Assembly (NCBI GenBank): GCA_033032865.1
Contig: JAWHQI010000618.1
Coordinates: 124,001 to 188,000, forward strand
Source: Dactylorhiza incarnata
Lineage: Eukaryota > Streptophyta > Magnoliopsida > Asparagales > Orchidaceae
DNA length: 64,000 nucleotides
Reading direction: 5' to 3'
The position numbers were made by a program, and so were the translations under genes. Of this stretch, positions 61,169 to 64,000 are shown in pieces (position 1 is the stretch's first letter; the number at the start of each line of letters is the position of its first letter). The notes beneath the pieces were generated by a model. It ran no database searches. It saw only the letters and a list, made by a program, of their open reading frames with translations, and had not been told where the DNA came from.

Positions 61169-61829
61169 TATAAAATTCTTTTTGTTGTGTTTTTTATCGC
61201 ACTCCTCTTTTTAACATTTTATATATTGAATTTCATCTTATAGGCATATCAAATTCAGGTATTAAAAAATTATGCCCTTGTGCAGTTACAAATTTTTTAT
61301 AATTTTGTTTGTGTTTTTTGAAGTATAAATATATTTTAACATAATACAAATTTTATTAATATATGGTTCTATATATGATAAACTATCCTGCACAATTAAA
61401 TTTAAAGCGTGACATACACAGCGAGTATGAAAAAAAATTTCACTTAATATTGGTCTCAGATCACGTTTTAAATAATCGATTGCGACCATATTATTGTCGG
61501 CGTTATCGAAAAAAATACTTATAATTTTATCATGAATTTTAAATTCACGAATACATTTTGTAATTACATGATAAATAGCTTGACCGGTATGTGGATATTC
61601 GAAACACTCAAAACAGATAATGCGTTTATTTTACTCCCATGAATCGGAATCGATCCAATGACAAGTAATAATATATACGATACTCCTGCTTTTATATTGC
61701 TACGTCAAACGTCACTCGTAAGACTAACTCGTCTACCGTTGTAAGTTTCAAAATAATTTATTAAGTACTGTTTCGATTGCATATTGATAGGAATTCATAC
61801 ATAGACTCTCATCTTTAAAAGAGATGACC
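61169..61829 (-). pseudogene. hAT transposase, middle part (RNase H-like fold)
   Basis: Minus-strand reading gives RVSLTSDV, IDSDSWE, RIICFECFEYPHTGQAIYHV, CIREFKIHDKIISIFFDNAD and NNMVAIDYLKRDLRPILSE, then TRCVCHALNLIVQDSLSYIE. This is the catalytic fold of hAT transposases. It contains stop codons. The BED-finger region expected further 5' is replaced by the GC-rich LTR-like DNA at 61830. Confidence 0.9.
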
Positions 61830-63107
61830 GGGTGGCGGTTACTCACACAGCCCACTCCCCCACTAAGATAGTGGGGTGAGTGGTGGAGCAAACCGAACCC
61901 GCCATATCCGCCGCCAACCACAAGTGCAAGAGTATGCGCGGAGTGGGCCGCGCGCAGTCATGACGCCCGCAACCACACGCGCTATCGCGCACGGTAGTAC
62001 TACCGCGTGGCGCTACCACGCGGTAGCGCGTGAGGTACCGCGCAGGCAGCACCCCCATCGCGGGGTGCAGCCTAACCGCACCCCACGTGGGGTGCGGCCA
62101 AGGCGCACCCCTTGAGGGGTGCGGCCAAGCCGCACCCCCTGCGCACCCCTTGAGGGGTGCGGCCACGCCGCACCCCCTTGGAGTGCGACCATGCCGCACC
62201 CCTCTCCGCAATGGGGTGCGGCCAAGCCCCCTCCCCTTTTTTTTTCTTCGCAGGGGGGCTCGTAGAGGGCTCGGTCGAAGTCGCACCCCTTGTCGGGTGC
62301 GAACAAAGCCCATTTCCCCTTTGGGGGCGCGACTCCTCATTTTACCGTTCGCTCGGAATGCTCCGCGCTCGCAGCGCACCCAGAACACTTCCCTGTTCGT
62401 TGCGCGCTCAGAACACTTCCACATTCCGGGCACGCTCACTTTTTGTCTTCTTAATTTCTCAGATTGCAGGAACGGCTTGTCGCCTTTTTCACCTTCAACG
62501 AAGCTGGCCGAACTGACCGAGGGGCGAGACGGTCATTTACGTATAATGACGATCCGTGTGCTCCAAACCGACCAGCGTGATTCGCCCGTCAGGTGGTTAC
62601 GGTGGTTACGACGGCAAAATTACCGGGCTACCCCCGGCCAAAGCTATAAAAAGAGCCCAGAGCCTTCATTTGAGGGGACCTTGCCTTCTGGACACGGGAG
62701 AGCTCCTTTGAAGATTTCCACGGAATTCTCCTTCGGCGCTTGAAGATCTCATTCGTGGACTTGAAGATTTCCTTTCTCCCGAAAGGCGACTCAGCATTCT
62801 CACTTTTGTTCCCCCACCGTTCTCAGAATGAAAAAGACTTAGTTTTTCGGGAGGTGACCTGTCACCTTCAGAACTCTCTCTCTATATTATTGTAATGAGC
62901 GGCGACATGTCGCGCTCGATTTCTAAGTACCTAACTGTAAACTCTCAGAAGATAGTGAAGTTTGGTCGGCACAGCTCCGGCCGCATGGTTTTTCACCCTT
63001 TTCGGGTTTTCCACGTTAAAAAGTCTCAGTGTACTCAACAAATCTCTAATTGACTGTTAGCGCCCTTGGCTCGCTTCAGAGCTAAGACGCTTCAGAGCTA
63101 AGACGTG
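61830..63107 (+). mobile_element. LTR-like unit 1, GC-rich, related to the solo LTR at 56480
   Basis: Starts near the hAT break with gaccgggtggcgg. It contains gtgcggc palindromes (62050-62225), a TATA box ctataaaaagagccc at about 62645, a CT-rich tatattattgtaatgagcgg block at about 62880 and an aaaaagtctcagtgtactcaac block at 63020. All occur in the same order in the complement of 56480-57885. It breaks into the next unit at about 63107 before reaching the LTR end. Confidence 0.75.
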
Positions 63108-64000
63108 GGGTGCGGCCTAACCGCACCCCCTGTGGGGTGCGACCAAGCCACACCCCCTTGGGGTGCGGCCAAGCCGCACCCCTCTCCGCAATGGGGTGCG
63201 GCTAAGCCCCCTCCCCCTTTTTTTTTTCTTCGCAGGGGGGCTCGTAGAGGGCTCGACTGAAGTCGCGCCCCTCGTCGGGTGCGACCGGAGCCCGTTTCCC
63301 CTTTAGGGGTGCGACTCCTCATTTTACCGTTCGCTCGAAATGCTCCGCGCTCGCAGCGCACCCAGAACACTTCCGTGTTCGTTGCGCGCTCAAAACACTT
63401 CCACATTCTGGGCACACTCACTTTTTGTCTTTCTAATTTCTCAGATTGCATGAACGACAATTGTCGCCTTTTTCACCTACAACGAAGCTGCCCGAACTGC
63501 CCGAACTGCCCGAGGGGCGAGACGGTCATTTACAAAAATAGCGATCTGTGTGCTCCAAACCGACCAGCGTGATTCGCCCGTCAGGTGGTTACGGTGGTTA
63601 CGGTGGTTACGACGATAAAATTACCGGGCTACCCCGGCCAAATCTATAAAAGGAGCCCAGAGACTTCATTTGAGGGGACCTTGCCTTCTGGACCCGGGAG
63701 ATCTCCTTTGAAGATTTCCACGGAATTCTCCTTCGGCGCTTGAAGATCTCATTCGTGGACTTGAAGATTTCCTTTCTCCCGAAAGGCGACTCGGCATTCT
63801 CACTTTTGTTCCCCCAGAAGAAAAAAGACTTAGTTTTTCGGGAGGTGACCTGTCACCTTCAGAACTCTCCCTCTCTATATTATTGTAACGAGCGGTGGCC
63901 TGTCGCGCTCGATTTCTAAGTACCTAACTGTAAACTCTCAGAAGATAGTGAAGTTTGGTCGGCACAGCTCCGTCCGCGTGGTTTTTCACTATTTCCGGAT
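63108..64000 (+). mobile_element. LTR-like unit 2, tandem copy, cut by the window end
   Basis: Repeats 62125-63010 with an offset of about 982 bp and high identity, including cgcaggggggctcg (62249 and 63231) and the TATA box (ctataaaaggagccc at 63643). It has a few indels. The right end lies outside the window. Confidence 0.8.

Overview
This window looks like nuclear DNA of a flowering plant. The evidence is spliceosomal GT-AG introns in a plant-type exocyst gene, a fasciclin-like arabinogalactan gene, an SKP1-like gene, a FAR1/MULE remnant, and a dense nest of plant transposon families (Ty1/copia, Ty3/gypsy chromovirus, hAT, CACTA, Mutator-like MITE, Au-like SINE). The species cannot be named from the sequence. 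All assignments are from reading the sequence and recalled family motifs; no search was run.

Host genes. Five terminal exons of EXO70A1 (exocyst) run on the + strand at 12490-12693, 12772-12871, 29080-29189, 29278-29424 and 32657-32774. The third intron seen is 16.2 kb and the last is 3.2 kb, both packed with transposons; earlier exons are not visible and probably lie before base 1. An intronless secreted FAS1-domain gene (49132-50322, +) and a two-exon SKP1-like gene (52973-52307, -) are the other intact-looking genes. A decayed FAR1/MULE SWIM-domain remnant lies at about 55100-55572.

Transposon layout. 1-6035: gypsy chromodomain tail, two copia relics, two Au-like SINEs in opposite orientation, a 35-bp minisatellite. 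6036-11177: complete young copia element with identical 133-bp LTRs and a 1463-codon open frame, but with a substituted integrase catalytic residue. 12939-25161: minus-strand copia with an internal ~1-kb tandem duplication, into which an hAT MITE (15717-16465) and a Reina-like chromovirus (16660-22069) inserted. 25500-28481: copia retaining only gag-protease. 28698-29016: solo LTR just upstream of an EXO70A1 exon. 30108-32230: gypsy relic. 34523-34745: Mutator-like MITE. 34755-47480: three-level nest, a copia split by a plus-strand LTR element (35105-45938) whose 5' LTR is split by another copia (35264-40655). The middle element has no visible gag-pol; its interior carries an antisense, intron-containing, degenerate gene. 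53181-54207: hAT MITE. 55800-61830: hAT transposase pseudogene broken by a CACTA element (56333-58787, itself holding a solo LTR) and by another solo LTR (59609-61163). 61830-64000: a tandem pair of GC-rich LTR-like units that runs off the window.

How it fits together. Direct target-site repeats and uninterrupted homologous copies inside the window date several insertions relative to each other. The EXO70A1 exons stay open and keep their splice sites despite more than 20 kb of inserted DNA. The more unusual items are the antisense gene in the non-autonomous LTR element, the copia internal duplication that supplies its own empty sites, the SINE 5' junction filler, the palindromic gtgcggc repeats, a tRNA-like 3' half in a solo LTR, and five poly(C/G) runs of 21 nt or more.
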